From the NCBI RefSeq assembly GCF_005484945.1, contig NZ_CP034035.1, forward strand, positions 3,964,094 to 4,028,093: 64,000 nt of DNA, in the 5' to 3' direction. Position numbers and translations under genes: made by a program. Each line of letters begins with the position of its first letter. The first letter of the stretch is position 1. Below are positions 11,113-21,034 of this stretch, one piece after another. The notes beneath the pieces were generated by a model, which worked only from the letters and a program-made list of their open reading frames with translations, was not told where the DNA came from and ran no database searches. This DNA comes from Brenneria rubrifaciens (GTDB lineage: Bacteria; Pseudomonadota; Gammaproteobacteria; Enterobacterales; Enterobacteriaceae).

Positions 11113-12645
11113 ATGACTCGCGCCTTGGCAAGAATGATAAAGAAATATGCTTTATCTGCATTACTGATGGGTTTCGCATCACACAGCTATGCGGGAAAAC
11201 AGAACGACACGTTAGTTTATGCCTCGGATAACGAGGTAGAGAACGTTAGCCCTTATCACAATACCTTGCGCGAAGGCGTCATTCTTTCCAATCTGGTATG
11301 GGATCGCCTGATATATCGCGATCCCAAAACGGGGGAATATGAACCGCAATTAGCGGCTGGCTGGGAATGGGATTCGCCGGAAACATTAGTGCTGCGCTTG
11401 CGTAAAGGCATCAAATTTCATAATGGTGATGATTTTACTGCTGATGATGTGGTTTATACGTTTACGCATATTGCCGGTGATAATACCGGTTCAGTGATGC
11501 CGCAAAGCGTTAACTGGATAAAAGAAACTGAGAAGGTGGATGATTACACGGTAAAACTGCATCTGAAAAAACCGTTCCCGGCGGCGCTGGAATATTTGTC
11601 CGGCCCGACACCGATTCTTCCTGCCAAATATTTTCAACAGGTCAAACTGGCGGGCTTCAGTAAGGCGCCCATTGGCACCGGGCCGTACAAAATCACCAGC
11701 GTGACGCCGGCACAGGGCGTGTCGATGGAAAAGAACCCCGACTACTTTAAAGACAGTCCGATCGCACAACCTAAAATCGGCAAACTGAAGTTTGTGGTTA
11801 TCCGCGATCCGGAAACCCGGCTGGCGCAGTTAATGACCGGACAAGTTGACTGGATCTGGCGGGTGTCGGCGGATCAAATGTCTTCACTGGAAGTGATGCC
11901 AAACGTCACGGTGAAGAGCGGCGAAACCATGCGGGTGGGCTTTCTTGCGCTGAACACCAATGCCAGCGGCCCTGAAGGGGCGCCGTTGAAAGATTTGCGA
12001 GTCCGTCAGGCGATTAACTACGCCATTAACCGCAAGGGAATCGTCGATAATCTGGTGCGCGGCGGCAGCCAGCCGATATATTCCGCCTGTTTTCACGCTC
12101 AGACCGCCTGTAACACCAGCAAAGTGATTAAGTACGATTACAATCCGGAAAAAGCCAAACGGCTGTTGGCCGAGGCTGGCTATCCCGATGGTTTTGATAC
12201 CGATATCTGGGCTTACCGTGAGCGTGATTATGCTGAAGCGATCATCGGCGATTTACGTAAAGTCGGTATCCGTGCGCGCCTGCATTACGTGCAATACTCG
12301 GTGATGTCTGCCGATCTGATTTCCGGTAAAGCGCCGATGGGCATTCGTACCTGGGGATCATATTCCATTAACGATGCCTCCGCGTTTGTCACGCCTTACT
12401 TTGGCGGCAAGGGCGACGATATCTGGAAAGATGCCGAAGTAACCGGCATGTTGGAAAAAGCTGATCAAATCATCGAGCCGAAACAGCGCAGCGCGCAATA
12501 TGCTGACTTGCTGGGCCGCATTTCATCTCAGGCTTATCTGGCGCCGATGTTTTCCTATTCTACCAATTATGCGTTTACCTCCGATCTGAACTTTGATAGC
12601 TGGCCGGATGAATTGCCGCGCTTTGCATTGGCGAGCTGGAAGTAA
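11113..12645 (+). CDS. peptide-type ABC transporter substrate-binding protein (SBP family 5)
   Basis: Periplasmic binding protein of the DppA/OppA/NikA family, 510 residues. ATG 11113 has a GGAG site 7 bases upstream (11102-11105) and begins a good signal peptide (MTRALARMIKKYALSALLMG, cleavage near SYAG); the frame is open further upstream to 11050. Family landmarks are RLRKGIKFHNGDDFTADDVV and the later RQAINYAINRKGIV. It heads an operon with two permeases, two ATPases and an M20 hydrolase, so the substrate is probably a peptide or acylated amino acid that the hydrolase processes. The exact ligand cannot be read from the sequence. Confidence 0.9.
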   Translation: MTRALARMIKKYALSALLMGFASHSYAGKQNDTLVYASDNEVENVSPYHNTLREGVILSNLVWDRLIYRDPKTGEYEPQLAAGWEWDSPETLVLRLRKGIKFHNGDDFTADDVVYTFTHIAGDNTGSVMPQSVNWIKETEKVDDYTVKLHLKKPFPAALEYLSGPTPILPAKYFQQVKLAGFSKAPIGTGPYKITSVTPAQGVSMEKNPDYFKDSPIAQPKIGKLKFVVIRDPETRLAQLMTGQVDWIWRVSADQMSSLEVMPNVTVKSGETMRVGFLALNTNASGPEGAPLKDLRVRQAINYAINRKGIVDNLVRGGSQPIYSACFHAQTACNTSKVIKYDYNPEKAKRLLAEAGYPDGFDTDIWAYRERDYAEAIIGDLRKVGIRARLHYVQYSVMSADLISGKAPMGIRTWGSYSINDASAFVTPYFGGKGDDIWKDAEVTGMLEKADQIIEPKQRSAQYADLLGRISSQAYLAPMFSYSTNYAFTSDLNFDSWPDELPRFALASWK

Positions 12646-12652
12646 AACGTTG

Positions 12653-12683
12653 CCGGGGAATCAATCATCGTATTGGTTCCCGG
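12653..12683 (+). promoter_or_regulatory. intercistronic hairpin after the binding-protein gene
   Basis: CCGGGGAA and CAAT on the left (12653-12665) pair with ATTG and TTCCCGG on the right (12672-12683) with a small bulge. There is no T run. As in other ABC operons it may favour the binding-protein mRNA. Confidence 0.45.
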
Positions 12684-12719
12684 TTCCCACAGGCATCTGG
12701 TGAGAACGAGGAACCGTTC

Positions 12720-13637
12720 ATGATTATCTACATTTTACATCGGCTTCTGGTTGCGATAGCGGTGCTGTTTACCGTCGCGGTGGTCAGTTTCTCTCTCCTG
12801 AACCTTTCTGGCGATCTGGCGGCGGCCATAGCAGGACCGGATGCGTCCGCCGACGTGGTTGAAAGTATCCGGGTGCAATACGGGCTGGATCAGCCGTTGA
12901 CTACGCAGTTTATGCACTGGATGTGGGCAGCGTTACATCTCGATTTCGGTCGCTCTTTTTATTTTGAAAATACGGTTATGGAGCTGATTGGTCAGAGAAT
13001 GCCGGTCACGCTCAAGCTCGGCGTGGTTTCCCTGCTGCTTGCGCTGGTGGTGGCGATTCCGCTTGGCGTACTGGCGGCGGTGTTCCGCGATACCTGGATC
13101 GATAGATGCTCCATTTTCATCTCGGTTATCGGTCAGGCCATGCCCAACTTCTGGTTTGCCCTGATCCTGATTCTCATTTTTGCCGTTGGGCTTAAATGGG
13201 TGCCGGTGGCAGGGAACAGCAGTTGGCAGAATTTTGTATTACCGGCGGTGGCGCTGGGTTACTACGCGATGCCGTCGCTGATGCGTCTGACCCGCTCCGG
13301 CATGCTGGACGTGCTAGGTTCGGATTATATCCGTACCGCCCGGGCAAAAGGGCTGAGCACCTTCAAGGTGATTGTGAAGCACGGTCTGCGTAATGCCATC
13401 ATTCCCGTCGTGGCGCTTGCCACAGTTGAATTGGGCTTTATGTTGGGCGGCTCGGTGGTGATTGAATCCATCTTCGCGTTACAGGGATTGGGACAGTTGG
13501 CATGGGATTCCATCTCGCGTAACGATTTCCCAGTGGTGCAGGCTATCGTTTTGATTATTTCAGTGTTTTATATCGGGCTGACATTTTTGGCGGATGTCCT
13601 TAATGCGGCGTTAGATCCGCGCTTACGTACCCAATAA
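12720..13637 (+). CDS. peptide-type ABC transporter permease (DppB/OppB-like)
   Basis: Integral membrane subunit, 305 residues, about six helices. The N-terminal MIIYILHRLLVAIAVLFTVA followed by LNLSGDLAAAIAGPDASADV is typical of DppB-type permeases. The EAA loop is RTARAKGLSTFKVIVKHGLR followed by NAIIPV. A GAGGAAC site precedes the ATG. It pairs with the next gene as the transmembrane channel. Confidence 0.92.
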   Translation: MIIYILHRLLVAIAVLFTVAVVSFSLLNLSGDLAAAIAGPDASADVVESIRVQYGLDQPLTTQFMHWMWAALHLDFGRSFYFENTVMELIGQRMPVTLKLGVVSLLLALVVAIPLGVLAAVFRDTWIDRCSIFISVIGQAMPNFWFALILILIFAVGLKWVPVAGNSSWQNFVLPAVALGYYAMPSLMRLTRSGMLDVLGSDYIRTARAKGLSTFKVIVKHGLRNAIIPVVALATVELGFMLGGSVVIESIFALQGLGQLAWDSISRNDFPVVQAIVLIISVFYIGLTFLADVLNAALDPRLRTQ

Positions 13638-13646
13638 GGAGCTTCC

Positions 13647-14579
13647 ATGAAAACGTCATCATCACTTTCTTCAGCGCTGACGGCGAAAGCGCCGGTGATT
13701 GAATCGGGACTGGTGCCTGAACCGACCTCTCTGCGGCGCTGGTTGAAGACGATTCTGGGACATCACAGCATGACGCTGGGGCTGATTATTCTCGCCGTCA
13801 TTATCGTGGCGGCGATCTTCGCCCCGATTATCAGCCCGCACGATCCCTATGCACAGGATGTCAGCCAACGTCTTATCCCTCCGGTGTGGCATGAAAAAGG
13901 GAGCTGGGAGCACGTATTGGGCACCGACAAGCTGGGGCGCGACTACCTGAGCCGATTGCTGTACGGCGCGCGGGTTTCAATGATTATCGGGCTGGTCGCC
14001 GTCGTGGTTTCGGGATTTATCGGCGTCACGCTGGGGGTGCTGGCGGGCTATTTTGGCGGCCGGGTTGATTCTGTTGTCAGCTATATCCTGACGGTTCGCC
14101 TGTCTATGCCGGTCATTCTGGTGGCGCTGGCGACCGCCGCGCTGGTGGGGGGATCGGTAAAGGTGGTCATTCTGTTGCTGGGTTTATTGCTTTGGGACCG
14201 TTTCCTGATTGTTTCGCGATCGGTTACCCGCCAACTGCGTGAGGCCGAGTTTATCGCCGCGGCCAGAACGCTGGGGGCATCGTCGTTATTTATTATGCTG
14301 CGGGAAATCCTGCCCAATCTGATTGGGCCGCTGACGGTGGTGGCTACGCTGGAAATCGCCCATGCCATTTTGCTGGAAGCCACGCTTTCCTTCCTGGGGC
14401 TGGGGGTTCAGCCGCCTATGCCTTCCTGGGGGCTGATGATAGCGGAAGGCAAGGCTTACATGTTCTTTCAACCCTGGGTGATTCTGATTCCGGGCATTGT
14501 GCTGGCGGTCGTGGTGTTGGGGATCAATCTGGTGGGCGACGGCCTGCGGGATGTCACCGCACTGGACGGACGTAACTGA
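13647..14579 (+). CDS. peptide-type ABC transporter permease (DppC/OppC-like)
   Basis: Second channel subunit, 310 residues. It has a cytoplasmic N-terminus of about 45 residues, then a first helix and the DppC signature FAPIISPHDPYAQDV and GTDKLGRDYLSRLLYGARVS. The EAA loop is REAEFIAAARTLGASSLFIM. It starts 9 bases after the preceding permease stop with an AAGGAG site. Confidence 0.92.
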   Translation: MKTSSSLSSALTAKAPVIESGLVPEPTSLRRWLKTILGHHSMTLGLIILAVIIVAAIFAPIISPHDPYAQDVSQRLIPPVWHEKGSWEHVLGTDKLGRDYLSRLLYGARVSMIIGLVAVVVSGFIGVTLGVLAGYFGGRVDSVVSYILTVRLSMPVILVALATAALVGGSVKVVILLLGLLLWDRFLIVSRSVTRQLREAEFIAAARTLGASSLFIMLREILPNLIGPLTVVATLEIAHAILLEATLSFLGLGVQPPMPSWGLMIAEGKAYMFFQPWVILIPGIVLAVVVLGINLVGDGLRDVTALDGRN

Positions 14580-14589
14580 GGAAAGGGCC

Positions 14590-15579
14590 ATGAAAAATGA
14601 CATTTTGCTGGATGTAAAAAACCTGCGGGTTGACCTGCCCACCTCCCGAGGTACGCTGCACGCGGTGCGAGGTATTGATTTTGCGGTAAGACGCGGTGAG
14701 ATGCTGTGTCTGGTGGGGGAGTCCGGTTGCGGTAAATCCATGACTTCACTGGCGCTGATGGATCTGCTGCCGCGCAAAGCGGTACGCACGGCCGACAGTC
14801 TGCGCTTCAAGGGAATGGATTTGCTCACGCTGAAAAAACGCGATGTCACCGCGTTACGCGGCGATCAGATGTCGATGATTTTTCAGGAGCCGATGACGTC
14901 GCTCAATCCTTCTTTCACTCTGGGCAATCAGCTTTGCGAAACCCTGATGGCGCATCGCAAGGTAACGCAGACGGAGGCCCGAGACAGGGCGGTGTATCTG
15001 ATGGAGCGGGTCGGCATTCCTATGGCGGCAGCCCGGCTGAATCAGTACCCCCACCAGCTTTCCGGCGGTTTGCGACAGCGCATCATGATTGCCATGGCGT
15101 TGATGTGTGAACCGGAGCTGATTATTGCCGATGAACCCACCACCGCCCTGGACGTGACGATTCAGGCGCAGATTCTGCGCATGCTGCGCGAACTTCAGCA
15201 GGAGTTCGGCACCGCGGTGATTTTTATCACCCACGATCTGGGCGTGGTGGCGCGTATCGCCGATCGGGTGGCGGTGATGTATGCCGGGCAAATTGTGGAA
15301 ACCGCCCCGGTAATGGAACTGTTTACTCAGCCGCAGCACCCCTATACCCGCGCATTGCTCGACTGTATTCCTGTGCAGGGAAAAACCGTGCCGGGGCAGC
15401 CGTTGAAGGCGATCCCCGGCGTGGTGCCGAGCCTGGTGGGGGGACAAACAGGCTGTGCATTCAGTAACCGTTGTTCCCATTGCAGCGAGGCGTGCAGTCA
15501 GGAAACCCCGTATGTTCAGGTGACGTCCCATCATGAAGTGCGCTGCGTTCGGGCGTTGAAGAAGGCGGAGGTGGCATGA
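14590..15579 (+). CDS. peptide-type ABC transporter ATPase (DppD/OppD-like)
   Basis: Cytoplasmic ATPase, 329 residues from ATG 14590, preceded by GAGGAAAGG; the frame extends upstream into the permease gene but without a proper start. Motifs: Walker A GESGCGKSMTS, Q-loop IFQEPMTSLNPSFT, signature LSGGLRQRI, Walker B LIIADEPTTALD, H-loop ITHDLGVVARIAD. The C-terminal oligopeptide-type extension has the cysteine-containing segment GCAFSNRCSHCSEAC, of the kind that binds an iron-sulfur cluster in some DppD proteins. Its stop overlaps the next gene (ATGA). Confidence 0.92.
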   Translation: MKNDILLDVKNLRVDLPTSRGTLHAVRGIDFAVRRGEMLCLVGESGCGKSMTSLALMDLLPRKAVRTADSLRFKGMDLLTLKKRDVTALRGDQMSMIFQEPMTSLNPSFTLGNQLCETLMAHRKVTQTEARDRAVYLMERVGIPMAAARLNQYPHQLSGGLRQRIMIAMALMCEPELIIADEPTTALDVTIQAQILRMLRELQQEFGTAVIFITHDLGVVARIADRVAVMYAGQIVETAPVMELFTQPQHPYTRALLDCIPVQGKTVPGQPLKAIPGVVPSLVGGQTGCAFSNRCSHCSEACSQETPYVQVTSHHEVRCVRALKKAEVA

Positions 15580-16466
15580 ACAGTCAAACGAATCGACACG
15601 CTGGCGTCAATCCTGAGCCGATACCCGCGGCGCTGCCAACGCATATTCCGGGCAATGATGATATTGCCCTGGAGTTGTGCGCGCTGACCCGGGTGTTCCG
15701 GTTGAATCGCGGTTTTTTCTCCCGCGCCGGTGAAATTCGCGCGGTGGATAACGTCTCTTTGCGCGTGCGTCGCGGTGAAACGCTAGGGCTGGTGGGTGAG
15801 TCAGGGTGCGGGAAAAGCACGCTGGCAAAAATGCTGCTGGGGCTGCTTGAACCTACATCTGGCAACGTGTTGATCGAAGGGCGCGAGATTGACATCGGCC
15901 AGCGCAAGGAAATGGCCTCCCGCATTCAGCCTATTTTTCAGGACCCTTATTCGTCGCTTAATCCGCGGCGAACCGTTTCCGACATTGTGGAAGTGGCCCT
16001 CAATCTTCATAAAATCGGCACGCCGGGGGAAAGAAAAACGCGCGTCAAAGAGATGTTGGATGTGGTGGGCATGCCGGCCCGCACGCACAGCCAGTATCCC
16101 GGCCAGCTCTCAGGCGGCCAGCGTCAGCGGGTGGCGATTGCCAGGGCGTTGATTATGCGGCCCGACATTCTGATTTGCGATGAGCCGACATCCGCACTCG
16201 ATGTCTCCGTTCAGGCGCAGATCCTCAATTTGCTGCTTGAACTGAAACAGGAGTTTGGCCTCACCTACCTGCTCATCAGTCACAACCTGTCGGTGGTGGA
16301 ACATCTGGTCGATCATGTGGCGGTGATGCAGAAAGGCGCGATTGTCGAACAGGGAACGCGTGAGCAGATTTTTTACTCGCCGCAGCATCCCTATACCCGA
16401 TCGCTGCTGGCTTCCGTACTGACGCCTGAGCCGGGGTTGGGTATTCCCGATATCGAACGCCATTAA
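15576..16466 (+). CDS. peptide-type ABC transporter ATPase (DppF/OppF-like)
   Basis: Partner ATPase, 296 residues, starting within the stop of the preceding gene (ATGA overlap), so translational coupling is likely. Motifs: Walker [15 protein letters not shown]-loop IFQDPYSSLNPRRT, signature LSGGQRQRV, Walker B ILICDEPTSALD, H-loop ISHNLSVVEHLVD. The unusual linker DIGQRKEMASRIQ lies between Walker A and the Q-loop. It forms a heterodimer with the DppD-like subunit. Confidence 0.92.
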   Translation: MNSQTNRHAGVNPEPIPAALPTHIPGNDDIALELCALTRVFRLNRGFFSRAGEIRAVDNVSLRVRRGETLGLVGESGCGKSTLAKMLLGLLEPTSGNVLIEGREIDIGQRKEMASRIQPIFQDPYSSLNPRRTVSDIVEVALNLHKIGTPGERKTRVKEMLDVVGMPARTHSQYPGQLSGGQRQRVAIARALIMRPDILICDEPTSALDVSVQAQILNLLLELKQEFGLTYLLISHNLSVVEHLVDHVAVMQKGAIVEQGTREQIFYSPQHPYTRSLLASVLTPEPGLGIPDIERH

Positions 16467-16701
16467 GCGATAAACGCGCGATACGCATACCGTTCAACGA
16501 AAGATTGTATCCCCGGGATTGCCGCGGGGAGAGGCTTCCCTGCGAACGTCTCCCCCCGTTATTTAGCTGAATACACGGCTGGCTGAATCCGGCTAACAAG
16601 CGCGGAAATTCGCCGCAACGCATTGCGGAAACACACTTGCCACCCGTTGTCAGGGGGCATACCGCGACTCATGAATATCCAGAAAAGAGGACAGACTGAA
16701 T

Positions 16702-18135
16702 ATGACGCGTGAAGAGACGATCCAGGCTACCGTTGATTATTTTGGTTCAGGAAAATTTGAAGAAACGCTGGCACGCCGGGTGGCATTCCGCACGGAAAGT
16801 CAGAATACCGACAGCGGTCCGCTTCTGATGGCTTACCTGACCGATGAGATGATCCCGGTGCTCCAGGCTTTGTCATTTGAATGCCTGCTGGTTGAGAACC
16901 CGGTTAACGAAAGAAGCCCTTTTTTACTGGCCCGGCGCATGGAGCCTCAGGCGGAACTGACGCTGTTAACCTACGGCCACGGTGATGTTGTGCGGGGATA
17001 CGATGAGCAATGGCGCGAAGGGTTATCGCCCTGGGACATGGTTCGGGACGATAACCGCTGGTACGGGCGTGGCACTGCGGATAATAAAGGTCAGCACACC
17101 ATTAATCTGGCGGCGCTGGAGCAGGTGCTGAAAGCCAGGGGCGGTCAACTGGGCTACAACGTGAAAATCATTTTGGAAATGGGGGAGGAGGATGGTTCAC
17201 CCGGGCTGGATGCGGTGTGCGAGCGGTATCGTGACTGGCTGGCCGCCGATCTGTTTATTGCCTCGGACGGCCCGCGGGTGTCCGCGTCCCGGCCAACGCT
17301 GTTTCTCGGCTCCCGCGGGGTGTTCAACTTTGAGCTGCTGCTGAATTTACGTGAAGGGGCTCATCACTCCGGTAACTGGGGCGGGCTGTTGAGCAATCCG
17401 GGGATTCGGCTGGCGCACGCCATCGCCAGCATGGTGGATGAGCATGGACAGATTCTGGTGCCGGGCCTTCGTCCGCCCGCGCTCTCGGAGAATATGCGCC
17501 GGGTGCTGTCGGATATTGAACTGGGCGGCGGGCCGACTGACCCGGTCATCGATTCACAATGGGGAGAACCCGGTCTGACCGCCGCCGAAAAGGTGTATGG
17601 CTGGAATACGCTGGATGTACTGGCGTTCGTTACCGGCAACCCGGATAAACCGGCCCACGCTATTCCGCCGCAGGCGAGAGCGCATTGCCATATGCGCTAT
17701 GTGATGGGCTGCGACGTGGCGAATTTTACCCGGCATATTCGACGCCATCTTGATGCCAATGGCTTTGAAGACGTTGAGATCGTGAACGACGCCAGCCACT
17801 ACAAGGCTACCCGGCTGGATCTCAACGACCCGTGGGTGGCGTGGGGGGTGACGTCGATCAGACACTCGTCCGGCGTCACGGCGGCGGTATTGCCGAACTT
17901 TGGCGGCGGGCTGCCCAATGCCTGTTTTTCGGAAACGTTGGGATTGCCGACGCTGTGGGTGCCGCATTCTTATCCCGCGTGCTCCCAGCACGCCCCGAAC
18001 GAACATATACTGGTGGATATGACGCTTGAGTCGCTCAAAATCATGACGGGCTTGTTCTGGGATCTGGGAGAGCAAGGGGGGGATATCGCCAAAGCGCGTT
18101 TACAGAAGAAACCGCAGTCGGTCGAGGCGCTATAA
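16702..18135 (+). CDS. M20-family metallohydrolase (dipeptidase/deacylase type)
   Basis: Cytoplasmic zinc hydrolase, 477 residues. Metal ligands and catalytic residues expected for the M20/ArgE/DapE/CPG2 fold are visible: H93 in YGHGDVV, D127 in GRGTADNKG, the EMGEEDGSPG acidic pair (about 159-168) and a C-terminal CSQHAPNEH histidine. A dimerisation (lid) domain lies between about 205 and 325. It lies 235 bases after the ABC genes on the same strand; a weak GC-rich hairpin (16526-16562) lies between. The context suggests it cleaves the imported peptide or N-acyl compound. The substrate is not determinable. Confidence 0.88.
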   Translation: MTREETIQATVDYFGSGKFEETLARRVAFRTESQNTDSGPLLMAYLTDEMIPVLQALSFECLLVENPVNERSPFLLARRMEPQAELTLLTYGHGDVVRGYDEQWREGLSPWDMVRDDNRWYGRGTADNKGQHTINLAALEQVLKARGGQLGYNVKIILEMGEEDGSPGLDAVCERYRDWLAADLFIASDGPRVSASRPTLFLGSRGVFNFELLLNLREGAHHSGNWGGLLSNPGIRLAHAIASMVDEHGQILVPGLRPPALSENMRRVLSDIELGGGPTDPVIDSQWGEPGLTAAEKVYGWNTLDVLAFVTGNPDKPAHAIPPQARAHCHMRYVMGCDVANFTRHIRRHLDANGFEDVEIVNDASHYKATRLDLNDPWVAWGVTSIRHSSGVTAAVLPNFGGGLPNACFSETLGLPTLWVPHSYPACSQHAPNEHILVDMTLESLKIMTGLFWDLGEQGGDIAKARLQKKPQSVEAL

Positions 18136-18309
18136 ACCGACGCCTGCTGTTAAGTTTGCGCGGAAAAGGGGTGAGACGCATGGCCGTATCGTCTCATCCC
18201 GAATTGTACCGTTCAGTCAGAACAGATGAGTATTATCCTCACGATCCGCATTTGACTATGATGAGCCTAATTGCTGTTGAGTCATCGTTAAACACAAGGC
18301 GGAAAGCGC

Positions 18310-19239
18310 ATGCATAACAACGAGATTCGTTATTTTATGGCCGTGGCGAGTACGGGGTCGCTGAGTGCGGCCAGCCAGCAGCTGTTTGTGGCGGTATCGG
18401 CGATCAGCCGGCAGATCCAGCGCTTGGAAACGCGTCTGGGCGTACCTTTGTTTGAACGCCATGCGCGGGGTATGGTGCTGAACGATGCCGGGCATATTCT
18501 GGAAAACCACGTTCGCCGCAGTATCGTTGATATGGAACTGGCGATTGCCGAGATCGAGGGGCTGAAATCCTCCCGTCAAACCACGATTCGCATCGTGTGT
18601 ACCGACGGGATTGCGTTCAATCTGCTGCCAACGCTGCTGGCGAAATACCGGCAGCAACATCCCGCGGTCAATTTTGTGCTGACGGTGGGCAGCGCCAGAC
18701 AAGTACCCGAGCTGGTTCGTCACGGTGAATGCGATGTGGCGCTGAAGTTCAGCCTGTCGCCTGAGCACGGCATCAAGGTGATATCGTCGTTTTCCGCCCC
18801 CTTTATGGTGGTGATGAAAGACGATCACCCGCTGGCATCCGGCGATTTTCACATGGCCGATCTCAACGCTTTCCCGGTCGTCCTGCCCGATCAGGCAGCG
18901 ACGGTCCGTCAACTGTTCGATCTCTCATGCCGTATAAGCGGCGTTTTTATCGATCCGGTTTTTACCTGCAATCACTTTTCAACCTTGTATGCCTTTATGC
19001 TCAATACCCCGAATGCGATCGCCATATGCAGCCATTTCTCCGTGTTATACAGCGCGCGGCTTGACGGTTTACAGGTGAAAACCGTTGGTCTGGAACAGTT
19101 GGGACAGCGGACTTTGCAGATCCAGACGGAGGTCAATAAACCGGTTACTGCCCCACTGAAAAGCTTTTTTGATTTTTTACACGGTGAACTGGCCCAGCAG
19201 GATGCGCTGTTTCGGCAGGCCTATCGCCTTTTGGCATGA
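18310..19239 (+). CDS. LysR-family transcriptional regulator
   Basis: 309-residue LysR-type protein. The N-terminal winged helix (residues about 3-62) contains the family pattern GSLSAASQQLFVAVSAISRQ followed by LETRLGVPLFERHARG; the C-terminal co-inducer domain is residues about 90-300. It sits directly downstream of the peptide-transport/M20 genes on the same strand, so it probably responds to a ligand of that pathway. LysR regulators are more often divergent, so the link is by position only. Confidence 0.88.
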   Translation: MHNNEIRYFMAVASTGSLSAASQQLFVAVSAISRQIQRLETRLGVPLFERHARGMVLNDAGHILENHVRRSIVDMELAIAEIEGLKSSRQTTIRIVCTDGIAFNLLPTLLAKYRQQHPAVNFVLTVGSARQVPELVRHGECDVALKFSLSPEHGIKVISSFSAPFMVVMKDDHPLASGDFHMADLNAFPVVLPDQAATVRQLFDLSCRISGVFIDPVFTCNHFSTLYAFMLNTPNAIAICSHFSVLYSARLDGLQVKTVGLEQLGQRTLQIQTEVNKPVTAPLKSFFDFLHGELAQQDALFRQAYRLLA

Positions 19240-19470
19240 CAGGCGGTTGTCGCAGTGGGTTGGTTAATTTTATTTCTCTTTGGTGTTTATTTTGAAAATT
19301 ATTTTATTTATAGGTGGTTTTTAGTGGAATTTAATAGAAAAAGTATGACGAATTTAGCAATTTAAATTCATTCGGTTTCGGGTATGTTATCAGCATGGAG
19401 TGACAATATTTCCCTGAGAAATCTTCACCGCCTGCGGCTAATTCAACCCCTTATTTAGCGGAGCATTATT

Positions 19471-20487
19471 ATGAATCTGGAAAAATTCCCACGTTACCCC
19501 TTAACTTTCGGCCCCTCTCCGATTACGCCGATGAAAAGACTCAGCGAACATTTAGGCGGGGAGGTAGAAATCTATGCCAAACGTGAAGATTGTAATAGTG
19601 GTCTGGCGTTCGGCGGGAATAAAACGCGTAAGCTGGAGTACCTTATCCCCGAAGCGTTAGAGCAGGGGTGTGACACGCTGGTTTCAATTGGCGGTATTCA
19701 ATCTAACCAGACGCGACAGGTTGCCGCCGTCGCCGCGCATCTGGGAATGAAATGCATTCTGGTGCAAGAGAACTGGGTGAATTATGCCGATGCCGTTTAT
19801 GATCGCGTCGGTAATATTGAGCTGTCCCGTATTATGGGGGCGGATGTTCGTTTGGATGCCGCCGGCTTTGATATTGGCATTCGTGAAAGTTGGAAAAACG
19901 CCATGGAAGAAGCGTCACGAAACGGCGGCAAACCTTTCCCAATCCCTGCTGGTTGCTCAGAGCACCCTTACGGCGGTTTAGGCTTTGTCGGCTTCGCCGA
20001 AGAAGTACGCCAGCAGGAAAAAGAACTGGGCTTCAAGTTTGACTATATTGTGGTGTGCTCCGTGACCGGCAGTACCCAGGCGGGTATGGTCGTTGGCTTC
20101 GCGGCAGATGGCCGCTCACGGAATGTCATCGGTATCGATGCTTCGGCAAAACCGGAAAAGACCAAAGCGCAGATTCTGCGTATTGCGCAGAATACGGCCA
20201 ATCTGGTCGAGCTGGGCCGGGAAATCACCGAAGAGGATGTGGTGCTCGACACCCGCTATGGCGGCCCCGAATACGGTCTGCCGAGTGAAGGGACGCTGGA
20301 AGCCATACGCCTGTGCGCCCGTATGGAAGGGGTGATGACCGATCCGGTATATGAGGGCAAATCTATGCAGGGAATGATTGATATGATCCGCAACGGCGAG
20401 TTTCCGAAAGGATCGAAAGTCCTTTATGCCCATCTGGGCGGCGCGCCGGCATTGAGCGCTTATAGCTATATTTTCCGTAACGGCTGA
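19471..20487 (+). CDS. acdS: 1-aminocyclopropane-1-carboxylate (ACC) deaminase
   Basis: PLP enzyme converting ACC, the precursor of plant ethylene, to 2-oxobutyrate and ammonia; 338 residues, the exact length of Pseudomonas AcdS. Visible hallmarks: K51 (PLP Schiff base) in [12 protein letters not shown]78 in GGIQSNQ, and both residues that separate true ACC deaminases from D-cysteine desulfhydrases, E295 (DPVYEGKS) and L322 (YAHLGG). [19 protein letters not shown] is also family-typical. A good GGAG site precedes ATG 19471. It is convergent with acdR and closed by a shared hairpin. A plant-associated lifestyle is suggested. Confidence 0.95.
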   Translation: MNLEKFPRYPLTFGPSPITPMKRLSEHLGGEVEIYAKREDCNSGLAFGGNKTRKLEYLIPEALEQGCDTLVSIGGIQSNQTRQVAAVAAHLGMKCILVQENWVNYADAVYDRVGNIELSRIMGADVRLDAAGFDIGIRESWKNAMEEASRNGGKPFPIPAGCSEHPYGGLGFVGFAEEVRQQEKELGFKFDYIVVCSVTGSTQAGMVVGFAADGRSRNVIGIDASAKPEKTKAQILRIAQNTANLVELGREITEEDVVLDTRYGGPEYGLPSEGTLEAIRLCARMEGVMTDPVYEGKSMQGMIDMIRNGEFPKGSKVLYAHLGGAPALSAYSYIFRNG

Positions 20488-20499
20488 GTTGCAGAATGA

Positions 20500-20528
20500 C
20501 AGGCCCGATAACCGGGCCTGAACTTTTT
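20500..20528 (+). terminator. terminator between acdS and acdR
   Basis: CAGGCCCG (20500-20507) pairs with CGGGCCTG (20513-20520) around ATAAC, followed by AACTTTTTC. It terminates acdS and abuts the end of the convergent acdR. Confidence 0.75.
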
Positions 20529-21034
20529 CAGAACGTCAACCGGGTGGTGGAAAGCACTTCCCTTAACCCAATGAAAGAGCGAATCTGGCGTACGCCGGGC
20601 AGAAAGAGTAATTGTTCCGCGTGCAGGCGGTTGAAGCTCTGATTGTCTTTCGTCCTGATCATTAAAATGTAATCAAACTCCCCTGTCACCACGTGGCACT
20701 CCATACAACCGCTGATCTTCTGGACCGCCGCCTCGAAATCCTCAAATGAGCCTGGCGTTGAGCGATCCAGCACCACCCCGATTAATACCACCAGACCGGC
20801 GTTAAGCGCTTCCGGGTTGAGTAACGCCACAAATCCCTTTATCAGATCGATTTGCCGAAGCCGTTCAACGCGTCTCAGGCAGGCAGGCGGACTAAGGTTG
20901 ACCTTCTCCGCCAGCGCGACGTTTGAGATGGACGAGTCGGTCTGCAAAATACGCAGAATTGCGGTATCAAAACGATCCAGTTCGTAAGACTTTTTGTTGT
21001 CCGAGGGTGAGGCATTCGGGGTTTTCTCTTTCAT
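20528..21034 (-). CDS. acdR: Lrp/AsnC-family regulator, AcdR-like
   Basis: 168-residue Lrp-type protein: an N-terminal helix-turn-helix (LDRFDTAILRILQTDSSISN, then LAEKVNLSPPACLRRVERLR) and a C-terminal ligand-binding RAM domain (about residues 85-160, with GEFDYILMIRTKD). In Pseudomonas-type acd loci an Lrp-like AcdR controls acdS and responds to ACC or leucine. There it is divergent from acdS; here it is convergent and downstream, so it would act on the acdS promoter from a separate transcript. It is divergent from the amino-acid ABC genes and may control them too. Confidence 0.85.
   Translation of the reverse strand: MKEKTPNASPSDNKKSYELDRFDTAILRILQTDSSISNVALAEKVNLSPPACLRRVERLRQIDLIKGFVALLNPEALNAGLVVLIGVVLDRSTPGSFEDFEAAVQKISGCMECHVVTGEFDYILMIRTKDNQSFNRLHAEQLLFLPGVRQIRSFIGLREVLSTTRLTF

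Noticed and set aside
19471..20487. D-cysteine desulfhydrase (DcyD) instead of ACC deaminase
   Set aside because: E295 and L322 are the ACC deaminase residues; desulfhydrases have other residues there.
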